Shown: piece after piece, positions 34,035 to 46,515 of the stretch | Layout: every line of letters begins with the position of its first letter | Numbering within the stretch: position 1 is the first letter of the stretch | Assembly (NCBI GenBank): GCA_026120185.1 | Contig: JANUWF010001699.1 | Span: 474,001 to 538,000 of the forward strand | Source of the DNA: Voacanga thouarsii | Taxonomy: Eukaryota > Streptophyta > Magnoliopsida > Gentianales > Apocynaceae | DNA: 64,000 nucleotides | Direction of reading: 5' to 3' | Position numbers and translations under genes: made by a program | The notes under the pieces: generated by a model | Told to the model about the DNA's origin: nothing | What the model saw: only the letters and a program-made list of their open reading frames with translations | Database searches by the model: none

Positions 34035-37000
34035 AGTTCATATCAATGGTAGGATCAACTTCCACTTGGATTGTTGATTCAGGAGCCACTGATCATATCT
34101 GTAACTCCTTGTAGGGGTTTAGGAAGATAAGAAGACTTAAGAAGGGTGAACATGGGCTTCGAGTGGGTAATGGAGCACAAGTCTAGGCCTTTGCAGTGGG
34201 AGAGCTGGATCTAATTTTTTATTGTAATAAGATAGTGGTTTTAAAGGATATTTTATATTTACCTGGTTTTCATCAGAATTTGATTTCAGTTGCAAAACTT
34301 ATTAATCAAGGATATTCTGTATCTTTCCATTCTGGTATTTCTATCAGTAGAGATGGAGAAATTTTATGTACTGAGCACATGTATGAAAATCTGTTCTTTT
34401 TAAACCCTATTAACAACCAATCAAATAACGCTCAGTCTGAACCTTTAACTAGGAAGAGAAAGACCAATATCAATGATTCATACCTTTGGCATCTAAGGTT
34501 GGGTCATATTAACTCAACTAGGATTCAGAGGCTAATCCATGATGGGCCTTTGGGCTCATTGAGATTGGAAAGGTGGCCTCAATGTGAATCCTGCCTGATG
34601 GAAAAAATGACCAAAAGGTCTTTTACACCAAAGGCGGATAGAGCCAAGGAGGTGTTGAGTCTTGTTCACACTGATGTGTGTGGTCCATTGTCTACACCAA
34701 CTAGGGGAGGTTTTGAGTACTTTATCACGTTCATGGATGATTGTACGAGGTATGGTTACATTTACCTAGTAAGACGCAAGTCTGACTCTTTTGACAAGTT
34801 CAAGGAGTTTAAGGCTGAAGTGGAGCGTCGGACAGGTAAATTAATCAAAACCTTACGATCAGATCGTGGTGGAGAGTACCTCCTAGTTGAATTCAAGGAC
34901 TACATGGTACATCATGGGATAGTATCCCAGCTCTCTGTGCCGGGAACACCCCAGCAGAATGGAGTAGCTGAGAGAAGGAACAGGACATTGATGGAAATGG
35001 TCCGAAGCATGATGTCTCATGCTACTCTTCCAGTGTCCTTTTGGGGATATGCCCTAAAAACAGCGGCATATATTCTGAACTTGGTGCCTTCCAAGTCAGT
35101 ACCTAGGACTCCCTATGAGATGTGGATTGGGCGTAAGCCAAGTCTGAATCATCTCAGGATTTGGGGATGTCCAGCTTATGTACTGATCAAGGGAGACAAG
35201 TTGGAACCAAGATCAGAATTATGCTATTTTGTTGGGTATCCAAAAGGGACAAAAGGAGGTTACTTTTATCATCCTAAGGAGCAAAAGGTACTAGTCAGTA
35301 CCAATGCTAGATACTTAGAAGATGATCAAAGTACTTCCACTAAAGGTTCAACGAGGTTGGAACTTGAGGAGAAGTTATCTACGGAATCAACTTCTTCTGA
35401 CCCGATTGTGGAACAAGAAGAGGCACAGCCTCAAGAGCCTGTGCAAATGGAGCCTCGTCGTAGTGGGAGAGTGTCTAGGGTTCCGGATAGATGGATTGGA
35501 GAAGCCTTTAAGCTGGTCTCCGACCATCAAGAACAAGACCCCACTAGATACGAGGAGGCTATTGCTGATGCCGATGCAAATCTGTGGCATGAAGCAATGA
35601 AAGCTGAGATTGAGTCTATGTACCTCAATCAGGTTTGGGATCTTGTAGCTTCACCTGAAGGGATAAAACCCATTGGGTGCAAGTGGGTGTACAAGAGAAA
35701 GAGGGAAGCGGATGGGAAGGTGGAAACCTTCAAAGCTAGGCTTGTGGCGAAAGGGTATACTTAGAAAGAGGGAATCGACTATGAGGAAACCTTTTCCCCG
35801 GTAGCCATGCTTAAATCCATCCGCATCCTCCTTGCCATCGCATGTCACTATGACTACGAGATATGGCAAATGGATGTCAAGACAGCATTTTTAAATGGCC
35901 ATCTTAGCGAAGACATCTATATGTCCCAACCGGAAGGCTTCATTGCTGAAGGCCAGGATCACATAGTTTGCAAGTTTAAGAAGTCCATTTATGGACTTAA
36001 GCAGGCATCGAGAGCATGGAACATTCGTTTTGATGAGACTGTAAAGTCTTATGGTTTTATTCAAAACGAAGATGAACCATGCGTGTACAGGAAACTTGAA
36101 GGCATTAATGTGGTTTTTCTTATCCTGTATGTGGACGACATTCTACTCATTGAAAATGATGTAGGGACATTGTCATCTACAAAGGTCTGGCTGTCTAGTC
36201 AATTCAGTATGAAGGACTTGGGAGAAGCCGACTACATTCTCGGGATTAGACTTCTTAGAAATAGGAAGCAGAGAATGTTAGGGTTATCCCAAGCGGCATA
36301 CATTGACAAGATGCGGGCCAAGTACAGCATGGACTCATGCAAGGGAGCTCTAATCCCTTACAAACATGGGTTGTCATTTTCTTCGAATGACTGTCCTAAG
36401 TCTCAAGAAGAAAATGACAGAATGAGTAGGATTCCCTACGCTTCAGCTGTGGGAAGTCTCATGTACGCCATGCTGTGTACTATGCCAGATATCTGCTTTG
36501 CCATGGGCTTAGTTAGCAGATATCAGTCAAACCCAGGAGAGGTTCATTGGCAAGCTGTAAAGCATATTCTCAAGTACCTCAAGGGAACGAGAGATTATAT
36601 GTCGGTTTACTGTGGTCGATGATTTGGTTCCTACAGGATACACAGACTCAGACTTCCAAGCAGATAAGGATGAGAGAAAATCCACTAGTGGTTATGTCTT
36701 CACCTTGTCTGGAGGAGCAATTTCATGGAGGAGTATTAAGCAGTCTTGTATTGCTGACTCAACCATGGAAGCTGAGTATGTGGCTGCTTTGGAGGCATCC
36801 AAGGAAGCAGTTTGGCTCTGGAAGTTTCTTTCAGAACTTGGAGTCGTTCCACATATGGACAGGCCGATTGTGATGTATTGCGACAACACTGGAGTAGTAT
36901 CGCAATCTAAGGAACCTCGGAACCACAAGAAGGGGAAACACATCAAGAAGAAGTACCACCTGATCCGGGATTTCATCCAGAGACGGGAAGTCATGGTGGA

Positions 37001-37109
37001 GCATATTGCCTCAGAAAACAATCTAGCAGACCCATTCACCAAGCCTTTGGCTGAGAGAGTCTTCAAGAGACACTTAGACGCCATAGGGGTGGGCACCTAT
37101 AGACTTACC
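33940..37109 (+). pseudogene. Copia A2 pol: protease, integrase, RT, RNase H
   Basis: Order is that of Ty1/copia (integrase before RT). Protease: WIVDSGATDHI near 34067-34099. Pre-integrase zinc finger: HLRLGHIN ... CESCLMEKM near 34489-34610. Integrase core: HTDVCGPL (34668), [13 protein letters not shown], then [13 protein letters not shown] (34950). [25 protein letters not shown] (35863), YVDDILLI (36128). RNase H: TDSDFQADKDERKSTSGYV (36640), STMEAEYVAALEA (36757), CDNTGVV (36880). In-frame TAG codons at 34112, 34184 and 35762; the first and last are CAG in A1. A frameshift near 36605 moves RNase H to another frame. Otherwise long open stretches (34187-35761, 35765-36600, 36612-37109). 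Confidence 0.93.
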
Positions 37110-37121
37110 TAGTCTTAGAGT

Positions 37122-37134
37122 GCAAGTGGGAGAT
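37122..37134 (+). promoter_or_regulatory. Polypurine tract of copia A2
   Basis: GCAAGTGGGAGAT directly before the 3' LTR, the plus-strand primer site. Confidence 0.9.
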
Positions 37135-39103
37135 TGTTGGATTGTATGCCCTCTTAGACTAGGTTTCTGATGTAAAATTGAATATTTTAATAAAAGAATT
37201 TATTTTCAGAAATTGTTTATAAATTTACTATTTGTTTGTGCACGATTTTCGTTTGGAACAGACCCATTGTGTTTAAATAAGTGATCCATGTGAATGGTGG
37301 TCTTTCACAGTAAGGTATGGATCACGGGTTATTTAACACATAAACATTTTTTCTTAACCTATTGATGAGACTGAGAACCTCATCATATTTAGGTTATTAT
37401 GTCATGAATTTCAAACGGGGAATGGCTTACCTTTACCAGTGAGTAGTCCACTCACTTCATGACATAAGCGTATTTCGAATACGTAGGACAGGACCTGTAG
37501 TAGTGGTTTCTAAAAGTACTATATGATAGAAACCTAGACTACTACCGCTACAGCGTGGACTAGTACTCTACGACTTGAGTATGAGTTGGTGGTCTGGCGA
37601 AGCTGGAAGCATATACTTTGATTTGCTATAGTTGAGGTTCTATCGTAGGGCCAATATACTTGCATGTTGGGTATGTGTGACTAGTTAGTTAAGACAGACT
37701 TATACAAGATAATTTCTGCACTATATCGCCCCTTGTGGTTGTCCAAATGGTCTAAAATGTACAGGGCCCTGGGAAACATGACTTGGATGTTTGCTTTAGG
37801 GTAGCTCCCTTGGAAAGCGGAAACACTCCAGGAAGTCGTGGATCATTGGACTAGAAGCCTAAGGATGGTAGATGTCATTTAGAGAGGTGTTAGTACACTT
37901 CTTCCTCTCTAAATGTACGGCGATGTGTAGAGGGGTATTTTAGTCATTTCACCTGTAGGTCGGAGACTTTGCTAATACAGCATTGTCCTTGGGGTCAATA
38001 TTTCCTTATGGTGATATTAGGAAATATTGAAAATGCAAAATACAACTATTTATATAGCTGAGGTATTTTGGTCATTTTAGCAGCCAAGGCGATGTGTCTT
38101 TTTGGTCCTCGGAATAGCCCGTAAGTCCTAACCAATTTTGGGTTGAGGAATTGGTCTCAGTTGAAGAGGATTTTATTTTATTTTATTTTATTCAGGAAGT
38201 CTAATTTATTATTGGACTGGAATAAAATAAATAAATTAATTAAAATATGAGTTGAGAGAAATTAATTATCTAGTTTAATTGGTTAATTAATTATTCAGGG
38301 CCTTGGTCCAGTATGAATAATTAGGAAATTAACCTGGGTTTAAACTAGGGGAAATAATTAATGTTTAATTATTTATTGGGTTATTTATATAGGCCCAAGA
38401 AATAAATAATTAAAGATTAATTATTATGGTTCATTTGGGCTCATTAATTATTTATTGGGTTGTTTATATAAGCCCAGGAAATAAATAATTAATATTTATT
38501 ATTTTGGGCTTTTTGGGTCCAAGGAAAATAGTAAATATTTTTCTGGCGCAATAACTTAGACCTTAGGGTTTTTTCCAGATACGGTTAAGAGGAGTTTAGG
38601 GTTAGGCCAAACTCGATTTTCAGGATAACATCCGAGTGTTTTGAAATCCCGAAGATATGTTTATCAGATATTGAGAAACCTAATTTTGGCTAACCAATAA
38701 AACTAGTGTCTGATAGATGAAAACCCTAATCCTCCTAAGCCTAAGAAGCCTCACGTGCCTTTTCTCTCCTCTCTCTCATGCCACCCTCTTCTATTGTTTT
38801 TCCTTGTTTCTTTGCTAACCAATAGCAAGTGCACCAAGGAGAATTGAGACCATTCCTCTTCACCATAGTGTTCACCAACTAGAGGTTAGGCAGAGGAATA
38901 TTCCGAGAGCTGGAAAGCTTGGCGTTGATGCAAACAAGGCGAAGTAGAAGGCTAGCGGGTGTTCAACTGGAAGCTTCTTCAAGTGGGCGAAGCGAGGCGA
39001 TTCCAGTCGTTCAATCCACTCCTACTCAACCTAGAAGGGTTAAGGAGCGCAAAGGTATGATCTTCACGCTTCCGTATAGCCTTTAAGGCTTGGTTTTATT
39101 TTT
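37135..39103 (+). mobile_element. 3' LTR of copia A2, last 52 bases missing
   Basis: Starts TGTTGGATTGTATGCCC and follows the 5' LTR to TTGGTTTTATTTTT, then changes abruptly to unrelated sequence (GTATTTGGTCTAG). The 5' LTR continues for 52 more bases to its CA end. AAAGGTATGA at 39051-39060 preserves a donor-like site that is mutated in the 5' LTR. Confidence 0.92.
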
Positions 39104-40441
39104 GTATTTGGTCTAGTGCCACATTATTTCAGCAAAATACTAAATGCAATAGCGATTTGCTAGAAAGAATTAAGTTGAATGGTAGACATAAGGAGTCCAT
39201 TACTTTGATGCTATTTGTAGAAAAACAATAATTTTTTTCCAACTTCAAAATAGATCATCTTAAATCAGAACATATTTTGATGTCTAATTTTAATATAAAA
39301 TAAGCAGAATTCTTACCTTTCTGCTAGATGGTAAGGATACTTGGAGTCTATTTCAAATTGACAAAGTGAAAAAAGTAAGGATACTTGGAGAGTACCCCAA
39401 ATGCTTTTTCTTGCTGCCTCTCAAAATGAACTGCTCTGAATAGACAGAGAGGGGAGAATAGTGGCCAACAGAGTTCGAATCTCTACAATCTGGCCGACAT
39501 TGTTGTTGTCGTGCAAGAAAGGGAGAGAGGGGAGGAGGATGTCCGGCGTGAATAGAGAGAGAGAGTAGGAGAGTGACCGGGAGAGTTTAGATCTCTATAA
39601 TTCGGTTGAAATTGCCGCTGCCGTGCAAGAAAGGGAGAGACGGGAGGAGGAGGTCCGGCGTGAAGAGAGAAAGTGAGTGGCAGAGGAAGTGAGGGGAGAG
39701 AGAGAGATAGACCCCAATCTAATGTTTTGCAGAATTGGGTGAAATTTTCTAAAATTTCAAACATCGAATTCAACGGACGTTAACTATGGTTGAGGTTAAG
39801 GGGTAAACGAAAAAAAAAGGAAAAAGACAGCATTTTGAATAAAATAATAGTTCTGGACAAGTGTCGGTCAGAGATGGACCCGGTCAACAGGTGGGGCCAT
39901 GGACTAGGTCCATGTAAGAATTTCCCCTCTCAAACACCAAAAGCCTGTTTTTTTCAAACTTTGAAAGAAGTGCAAAAAGAAGTCGTTGTTAACATTCTAC
40001 TTTCCTATATATACTTTTTTCCAAGTTAGCCCTTTGGAGTTTGTAAAGCACTATCAAAATAGTATAGAAAAGAAAGCCAACAAAGAAAAGTTGCCCACCA
40101 TTAAGGGATCTATATCTACAAATCCAACTCACCTACCCAAAACTATTTCCCCATTTGTTGCTATTTATTTTAAACAAATTTTCTATGTCATATGCAAGTA
40201 GGGCTATAAACTGGTCAGATTGAGCTTGATCATCTTGTTATGATCTGAATCTGATTAGTAATATCATGTATTGACCTGACTCAAATACTTGCCGAGTAAA
40301 ATATAAAGAGACTCATACTGAGTATGCAGATCTCAGAACCAGGTCAAGTATATCTAATCCGAAAAATATACCTGTGCACAACCTAATTCAAGTGAATTCT
40401 TCCAAATCACCTAGGTATAAACATCGCAACGGTGTTCCAAG
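39104..40441. other. Non-coding flank between A2 and the chromovirus
   Basis: No gene recognised. 39471-39690 holds two tandem copies of a GA-rich unit. 40200-40400 has short inverted-sounding motifs seen in small non-autonomous DNA elements, but I could not define ends. The flank presumably continues after the chromovirus at 47168. Confidence 0.45.
39471..39690 (+). repeat. Two tandem copies of a ~110 bp GA-rich unit
   Basis: Each unit runs GAGTT(C/T)...ATCTCTA..AAT.. GG then GTGCAAGAAAGGGAGAGA and GTCCGGCGTGAA. Units start near 39471 and 39581. They share roughly 80 percent identity by eye and have no apparent coding role. Confidence 0.75.
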
Positions 40442-41273
40442 TGTCACAGGATGGCCATTTTGAACCGATAACCCGTGCAGCTCTAATTACTTCTAAGACT
40501 AACTTAGGAGATTTTACTTAGATCAGTCTAAGGGAACGTAAAATAGAAAAGAGAGATGGAAATGCGGTGGTTAAATGTTTAAACAGAAACTAAGTGTTGG
40601 AAAGATAGATGGCTAAAAAGATAGAGTAAGAGATTAAGAACTTCACTTGTATTCTCAACTTGGTTGCTTACAAATGAGAACGCTTGGCTTTATTTATCAA
40701 TGCCTTAGTCTTTAGATCCTTCTTGCAAGTTGCACTTGTAAGTTACTTGCATAAGAACTGAGCCCACGTACACAACTTGCATGTCATATATGTTTCTAGA
40801 GCTTTTAGAGAGTTCTAAACTATTCTAGCCTTCTTTACAATATACAAGAGTTCTCTAGAGTTTTCTAAAATCTTCTAGAAATTTCTACAAACCTTTCATA
40901 AGTTCGACCGGTTAAAACTGCCCAACTTGCACTTGTAAGCTAGCAACTTGCATAGCAACATAGTCCACTTGTACAACTTGCATGTTTTGCATGTTTTTGG
41001 AACTTCTAGAAGGTTCCAAACTATTCTAAGCTTCTCTTCAATGTATAATAAGTCCTTAGAGTGTTCCAAAACCTTCTAGAAACTTCTACAAGTTTTTCAT
41101 AAGCTTGATCGGTCAAAACTACCCAACGGCCCAAAATGACCTATTGGCCCTATCTCGGCTCTATGTGTCCGTGCATTGGCCCGAGTGCCCAGCACATGTC
41201 AGCACTTCTGGCATCCGCCGATCCCGTTTCGTATCAGTTTAGTCCCATTCGACTGTCGATTTTATACCAATCA
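40442..41273 (-). mobile_element. 3' LTR of the chromovirus
   Basis: Minus-strand start TGATTGGTATAAAATCG at 41273, end ATCCTGTGACA at 40442, 832 bp. It shares with the 5' LTR blocks such as CGTTGGGTAGTTTTAACC-like text, TTCTAGAAG..TTTTAGAACACTCTA and the TTTCCAACACTTA region. It contains an internal duplication of the TTCTAGAAG segment that the shorter 5' LTR lacks. Confidence 0.8.
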
Positions 41274-41289
41274 TGTCATTCTCCCTCAC

Positions 41290-43200
41290 TTGAGTTAGGC
41301 ATTGCCCTCGATGCCTTAGACTCCTTGTAGTTCCTGAGTAACTTAGTGAATTGCCAAAACTTCTCCACTGGCTCCCAACTAGTCTCTAACATTGGCAAAC
41401 CTTTTCATTTTACTAATTAATTCTTCAATGATGAATAACGATAATATCTTCTTGCCAATTTGTCGTACTCGTCCATCATTCTTGCTGGTGCTCTTATAGA
41501 AATATTCTTTGAAGGATCGTTGGGGTCTTTATGATACGGCTTGAATAGGCTCATGTGAAAAATGGGATGAAGTTGGGATAAACTCTCAGGCAACTCCACT
41601 TTATAAGCCATAGTGCCAACTTTCTTAAAAATTGTAAATGGCCATTCGTAGCGTTGCATGAGTCCTTTGTGAATGCCTTGGATCTTTCCATGTTGGTATA
41701 ACTTTACCAATACTTGGCCCCCCCTCCTTAAACTCGCAGAACGTTCGCTTTTTATTGGCCACTTTTTAGCTTATCGTACAACCTTCTCCAAGTAAACCTT
41801 GACCACGTCTACTTGTTCTTGCCAATCCTTAGTAACCAATAAGCTGAAGAACTTGAACCTTTGTAGCCGCTAATGATGTCTTTGGTGGTTGTTGGCAGAA
41901 TCCCTAAGACTATCTCGAACGGGCTCTTGTTGATACTCTTATTCCTTTGTAAGTTATATGACAATTAAATTACATCTAACAACCTTGTCCAATCCTTTTA
42001 GTTGGCGGTCACATAATATCACAGATACACCTTCAATATGATGGTCACTCGTTCCGTTTGCCCGTCGGTTTAAGGGTGCATCGTAGTTGACATATTAAGT
42101 GTTGTTCCAAATAGACGGAAGAGTTTCGTCCAAAGCTGTACCATGAACCGTGAGTCCTGGTCACTCATGATCGATGTAGGAAACTCCCAATACTTAACTA
42201 CATGCTTTATGAATAGCTTAGCCGTCACTACTATGGTGCATTCTATTAGAGCAGGAATGAACTCGGTGTTGGAATGTATGCCCTATTAGCCAATGAGTAG
42301 TCTTCTCATTTCATTACACAAGTGCATTTTGAATACGTAGAATTGGACCTATAGTAGTGGTTTTTAAAAGTACTATATGGTAGAAATCTAAACTATTACC
42401 ACTACAGCGTGAATTTGTATTCTACAACTTAAGTATGAGTTGGTGGTATGACGAAGTTAAAAGCATCTACTTTTATGTACTATAGTTGAAATTCTATTGT
42501 AAGACCAATATACTTGCATATTAGGTATATGTAACTAGTAAGTTAAGACAAACTTGTACAAGATAACTTCTATACTATATCGCTCACTGTGGTTGTTTGA
42601 ATTATCTAAATATCCAGAACCTTGGGGAACATGACTTGAATATTTGCTTTAGGATAGTTCCCTTAGAAAGTGAAAATATTCCAAGAAATTGTGGATCATT
42701 GGATTAGAAGCATAAGGATAGTAGATGTTTTTTACAGAGTTGTTAGTACACTTTTTCTTTTCTAAGAAGCAAAAGGCTTCGATGTTCATACCACGGAAGA
42801 GTAGAAGATTAGCGGGATTTCGACCGGATGCATCAATGAGTGATGAAGTAGTAATCCCTGTGGTTCAGTCGGCTTTTACACAGCCAAAGAAAATCATAAA
42901 GCACAGAGGCGTAAATTTGAAAATCCTTCCACTGTGTTCTTTCTCTGTTCGTTGGTTTTGCTTCTGTTTCTGTGCATGCATGGCTCTCTGCTTTATTTTC
43001 TAGCTTCACTCGGTATATTTAGATAGTCAATCCACAACTACAAGAATACTCGTGCATCTTTCCAACTTTGGTAACCCAACGATCAAGTTGACAACGTGTG
43101 GTTAGTCCTTGGGTGACTAGTGTACCGACTGTCATGACATTCTTTAAGGATGTCTCATCTCAAGTTATCCTATATTAGTACATAAATGTGTTGGCTCTTA
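41290..43200 (-). pseudogene. Chromovirus integrase and chromodomain remnant, split by a solo LTR
   Basis: From right to left: FIPALIECT... ends at 42267; after the LTR it continues VVTAKLFIKHVVKYWEFPTS, IMSDQDSRFMVQLWTKLFRL (second catalytic Asp) and TDGQTERV (catalytic Glu) near 42060, then NKSPFEIVLG. The C-terminal domain is 41710-41420 (IHKGLMQRYEWPFTIFKKVG, LHPIFHMSLFKPYHKD). A chromodomain-like tail follows near 41400-41290 (LVK.KGLPMLETSWEPVEKF), which would target methylated histone H3 in active relatives. Stops are spread throughout. Confidence 0.85.
42267..43008 (+). mobile_element. Copia family A solo LTR, internally deleted (A3)
   Basis: Begins TGTTGGAATGTATGCCC and ends TCTAGCTTCA, with the perfect duplication CTCGG on both sides (42262-42266, 43009-43013). 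42290-42760 follows the A2 LTR (around 37430-37890); the end corresponds to its GATTAGCGGG..TTCGACCGGA part. At 742 bp it is far shorter than the 2 kb A2 LTR, with large internal deletions. Integrase coding resumes on either side. Confidence 0.88.
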
Positions 43201-44620
43201 GTGTAGAGGATCTCATCCTCGCCCCAAGACCTTGTCGCTTTTTCTTAGTTTACCAACTCCTTAAATGTTTGGGTTTATCTATTGTGCTTCAAACCATTAT
43301 TGATCTATTCAAGGAGTCATTCTTCAGGTGCGCTCATTAGTGGAGCAATAGTGCTCTTACAGCTTGGGGCGTCGGCCACAATATTAATTTTGCTCGGACT
43401 GTACTTAAACTTGTACTTGAATTCAACCAAGTAATCCAACTATCAAGCTTGTTTACTTGAGAGCTTCTTTTGGTCTAATGATATCTTACAACTTAATTGT
43501 CTGCTTCGATTTTGAATGGCGTAGCAGTCTTAAGATAATATTCCCAAACCCTTAGACAATGAAAGACGATAAGCATTTCTCTCTCGTGCATCGGCCAATG
43601 TTATTTTGTGTCATTCAGCTTTCAGTTCTCATAAGCTATTAGGTGGCCTTCTTGCATAAGAATTTTACTGATGGCAAAGTTAAATGCATCGGTGTGCACT
43701 TCAAATGGTTTGCTGAAGTCCGATAGCGCTAAAACTGGTTCTTTTGTGTCAGCATCTTTTAAAACCTCAAACGTAAGTTGGCACTTAAGAGTCCAATCCC
43801 ATGCACACCCTTCTTCAATAGGCTAGTTGACGGTGCAACTATAGTGAAATTCCCTTCGATGAAACATTGATAATAGTTAATGTGCCCCAGAAACCAATGA
43901 AGCTTAGTGGCCTTCATTGGTGCTTCATATACTACGATAGCCTTAATCTTTTGGGGGTCCATACAGATCTTTTTAACCCCCACAATGTGTCTTAAGAAGG
44001 AGACTTCCCTTAGCCTGAACAAATACTTCTCTTTCTTGACATATAGGCTATTGTCCCATAGCACTTTAAAAACTAGCCAAAGACATCGTGCATTCTCCTT
44101 TAATGAGTTACTATAAATGACAATGTCATCGAGGTAAACCACGATGAATTTATCTATGAACTCAGTTAATACCGGTTGCATAAGTATACAAAAGGTAGCC
44201 GGTGCATTAGTTAAATCAAATGGCATAACAAGAAATTAGAATGATCTATACCATGTAACAATTGTCGTTTTCGATTCATCTCCCTCGACAATTTACACTT
44301 AATGGTAGCCCTTGCGAAAATCAAGCTTGGAGAAAACCTTGACTTCCTGCAAACGGTCAAACAAAATCGACTATAAGAGGGATCGGGTATTTATTCTTTA
44401 CTGTTTGCTTGTTGAGGGGTTTGATAGTTGTTGCACAAGTGTAAGGTTCCATCCTTCTTCTTTTGGAAGAGAACGAGTGTCCCATATAGACTTTTAGATG
44501 GTTTAATGAACTTGGCCTCCAAAAAGCTCCTTAAGTTATCTTCTAAGTTCTTCAAGCTCCTCGAGGGATATACAGTACGAAGGTTGGGAGTTTGGCTTAG
44601 CATTGTTTACCAACTCGATG
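43201..44620 (-). pseudogene. Chromovirus RT and RNase H remnant
   Basis: 44603-44391 carries the RT entrance: LYGTLVLFQKKKDGTLHLC and a NYQ motif. 44226-43759 carries MPFDLTNAPATF, the catalytic YLDDIVIYS box, and GHINYYQCFIEGNF, all typical of gypsy RT. RNase H is expected at 43750-43200 and shows only short weak matches (a DASD-like site is not evident). Frameshifts near 44230-44390 separate the two RT blocks. Confidence 0.88.
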
Positions 44621-44811
44621 GCATAGTCCACCTCCTGTCTTGGTAGAAGCCCTTTTAGAAGGTTTTCGAGCATGACGTCTTCAAACTTCTAGATAACTTT
44701 AGTAATTTTAGACAGAATGAGTACCTTTGTGTTTTCTTCGAACGTTAGAGGATCCTCATCTATAATGATAGTAGTGAACGTCAGCTCTTCCCGGTGCATT
44801 CTTTTCTTGAA

Positions 44812-45165
44812 CTACTTTGGGTTTAGCTTGTTCTCACGGCATAGGTTCACAATACAAGGTATCTCCATTTGCATAATGAGTATGGTTACCTTACTTGGCA
44901 TTATGATGGGCTCCAAAAAGTCCAAGAAATCCATGCCAAGAACAACGTTGTAATTATCTAACGAAACGATAGAAAATGTAGTCATACCTTGCCACTGGCC
45001 GACTTGAACTATCATGATCTTGGTTTTCCCGGCTAAGTATGTCCATGTGTTGTTTACACCTTTAAATCGTCCTATAGCCGGTGTCCGTACTAGGCCTAAC
45101 GTTTTCTTCGTGCCAGGACTCATATAGTCGGTGTCGACCCTAATGTCAACTAAAGCCATCATGTC
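44812..45165 (-). pseudogene. Chromovirus aspartic protease remnant
   Basis: An open frame of 116 residues. MMALVDIRVDTDYMSPGTKK aligns with the MALVDTGATHNF active site of chromovirus proteases, but the D-T-G triad reads D-I-R, so it would be inactive. The later NYNVVLGMDFLD matches the conserved second half of the fold. Confidence 0.82.
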
Positions 45166-45169
45166 GTGT

Positions 45170-46260
45170 CACACTATAGAAATAATCACGTCTAATTGGC
45201 CTTTTTGTTGGTTTTGAATAGTTTCGAGATGCTGCATACTTGCGACCCTTCGTTGCTTCTCAGCTTGGCAAAGACCTTAGGCTAATGTTGCAATCTTTCC
45301 CTAATTTTCGTGTAAAGTGTGGCCCTTGGCATAAGATTCGTCGTTCGTTTTGGATGGTCGTTCTTAATATTCTTGGGCGGATGACCTGTGTTCCCCCTAA
45401 AACCCATCAGTTTAGCCTTATTCCCCCCACTTTTGCCATGGACGGGCTTCTTTTCCTTGTCCTCGCTGACCTCTTTCTTCTGGAATTCAAATAAAGACTC
45501 GGCAATGGCCATGGCTTGAATGATGTTCTGAACGCCCTGTTATTGAAGCTCGAGTTTGGCCTAATAGTTTAGGCCATCTATAAACATGAACAAGGCCTCT
45601 TTAGGGGGCCATGTTAGGTATCCCTAGCATAAGCTCCAAAAATTCCTACACATATACCTTCATATAGCTATCTTTATGTTTAAAATGACAAAGCTTGACT
45701 CGAGCTTGGTCTTCAGCATCTGTGGCATGGAATTCTTTTCCTTACCTAGGTTTTAAATCCAATCCACGTAGTGATAGTGTCGGCTCCCCTATGGACTTTA
45801 TCACATCTCCGTTTCCACTACACGAGAGTAGTGTCCTTCAAATAAAGTGGAGTGGTAGATAGTTTTGTAGCATCATCATATATACCAAGGGCATCGGAGT
45901 ATCATTTGACCTTATAGAGAAAGTTTTCTATGTCCCTTACCTTCCTCGTCTTACCATAAGCCTCCAACCTCAACACTTCTAGTCTTGGTGCAGGCATAAT
46001 AGTATCGGTTGCCGTTTGAGACTTGTAGGCATTCAGTTCGGCCTTAAGTCGGTGGATCTCTTCTTGGACATAAAATGGCTCCGCGATTAGCATGGTAACT
46101 CCCCTAACTAACTGTGCTTTGCATTCATCAAGCTCATCCTTAAATTTGGTAACCTCATTTTGAAGAGTTTCGATCATAAGATAAATAGCATCATTCCCCT
46201 TAAAAAATCTATCAATGGTCCCATTAAGTGCTTGCATGCCGTCCTACAACTCATCCCCGT
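45170..46260 (-). pseudogene. Chromovirus gag remnant
   Basis: The 46237-45902 frame has a heptad-rich N-terminal part (LIETLQNEVTKFKDELDECK) and a RLEAYGKTRKVRDIENFLYK stretch typical of the capsid start in this chromovirus group (YNG.R..KE.ENFLW). 45512-45282 is a basic tail with GHPPKNIKNDHPKR in place of a zinc knuckle; only the linker is recognisable. Stops occur between these blocks. Confidence 0.75.
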
Positions 46261-46492
46261 CAAGTTGCGCCATTCATTAGTTCATCTCCTCTAAACGATT
46301 ACTGTGGTCAGCCACGAGAAGTTCCACTAGAGCAAGCCTCTTCTCGAATAATACCAACGGGTCTTGGGTTGCTAACTTGTTCTTGTAGTTCTACCTTCAT
46401 GGGTTCCTCTCAGACTCATGCCTAACGTGCTCTTCTTCACACTCAATGAGCTCAGAAACAAAAGCCATCGTCCCGTACTTCACAACGTAACC

Positions 46493-46515
46493 TTGGCTAA
46501 GTTCTAATACCGCTT
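46493..46515 (-). promoter_or_regulatory. Primer binding site of the chromovirus
   Basis: Minus strand reads AAAGCGGTATTAGAACTTAG right after the LTR end (CCCATGA). It resembles the GGTATCAGAGC initiator tRNA-Met site with transitions. Confidence 0.6.

Larger units (their letters stand above)
29352..39103 (+). mobile_element. Copia family A element, copy A2, nearly complete
   Basis: Both LTRs, primer site, long leader, gag, pol and polypurine tract are present in order, 9.75 kb. The LTRs align with equal length (1970 and 1969 bp) and by eye differ at about 11 sites in the first 300 bases. That implies a fairly recent insertion, roughly one to two million years at commonly used plant rates (inference). 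Six coding lesions were found. The 3' LTR lacks the last 52 bases found in the 5' LTR and no target duplication is visible, so the right border has been lost. Confidence 0.93.
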
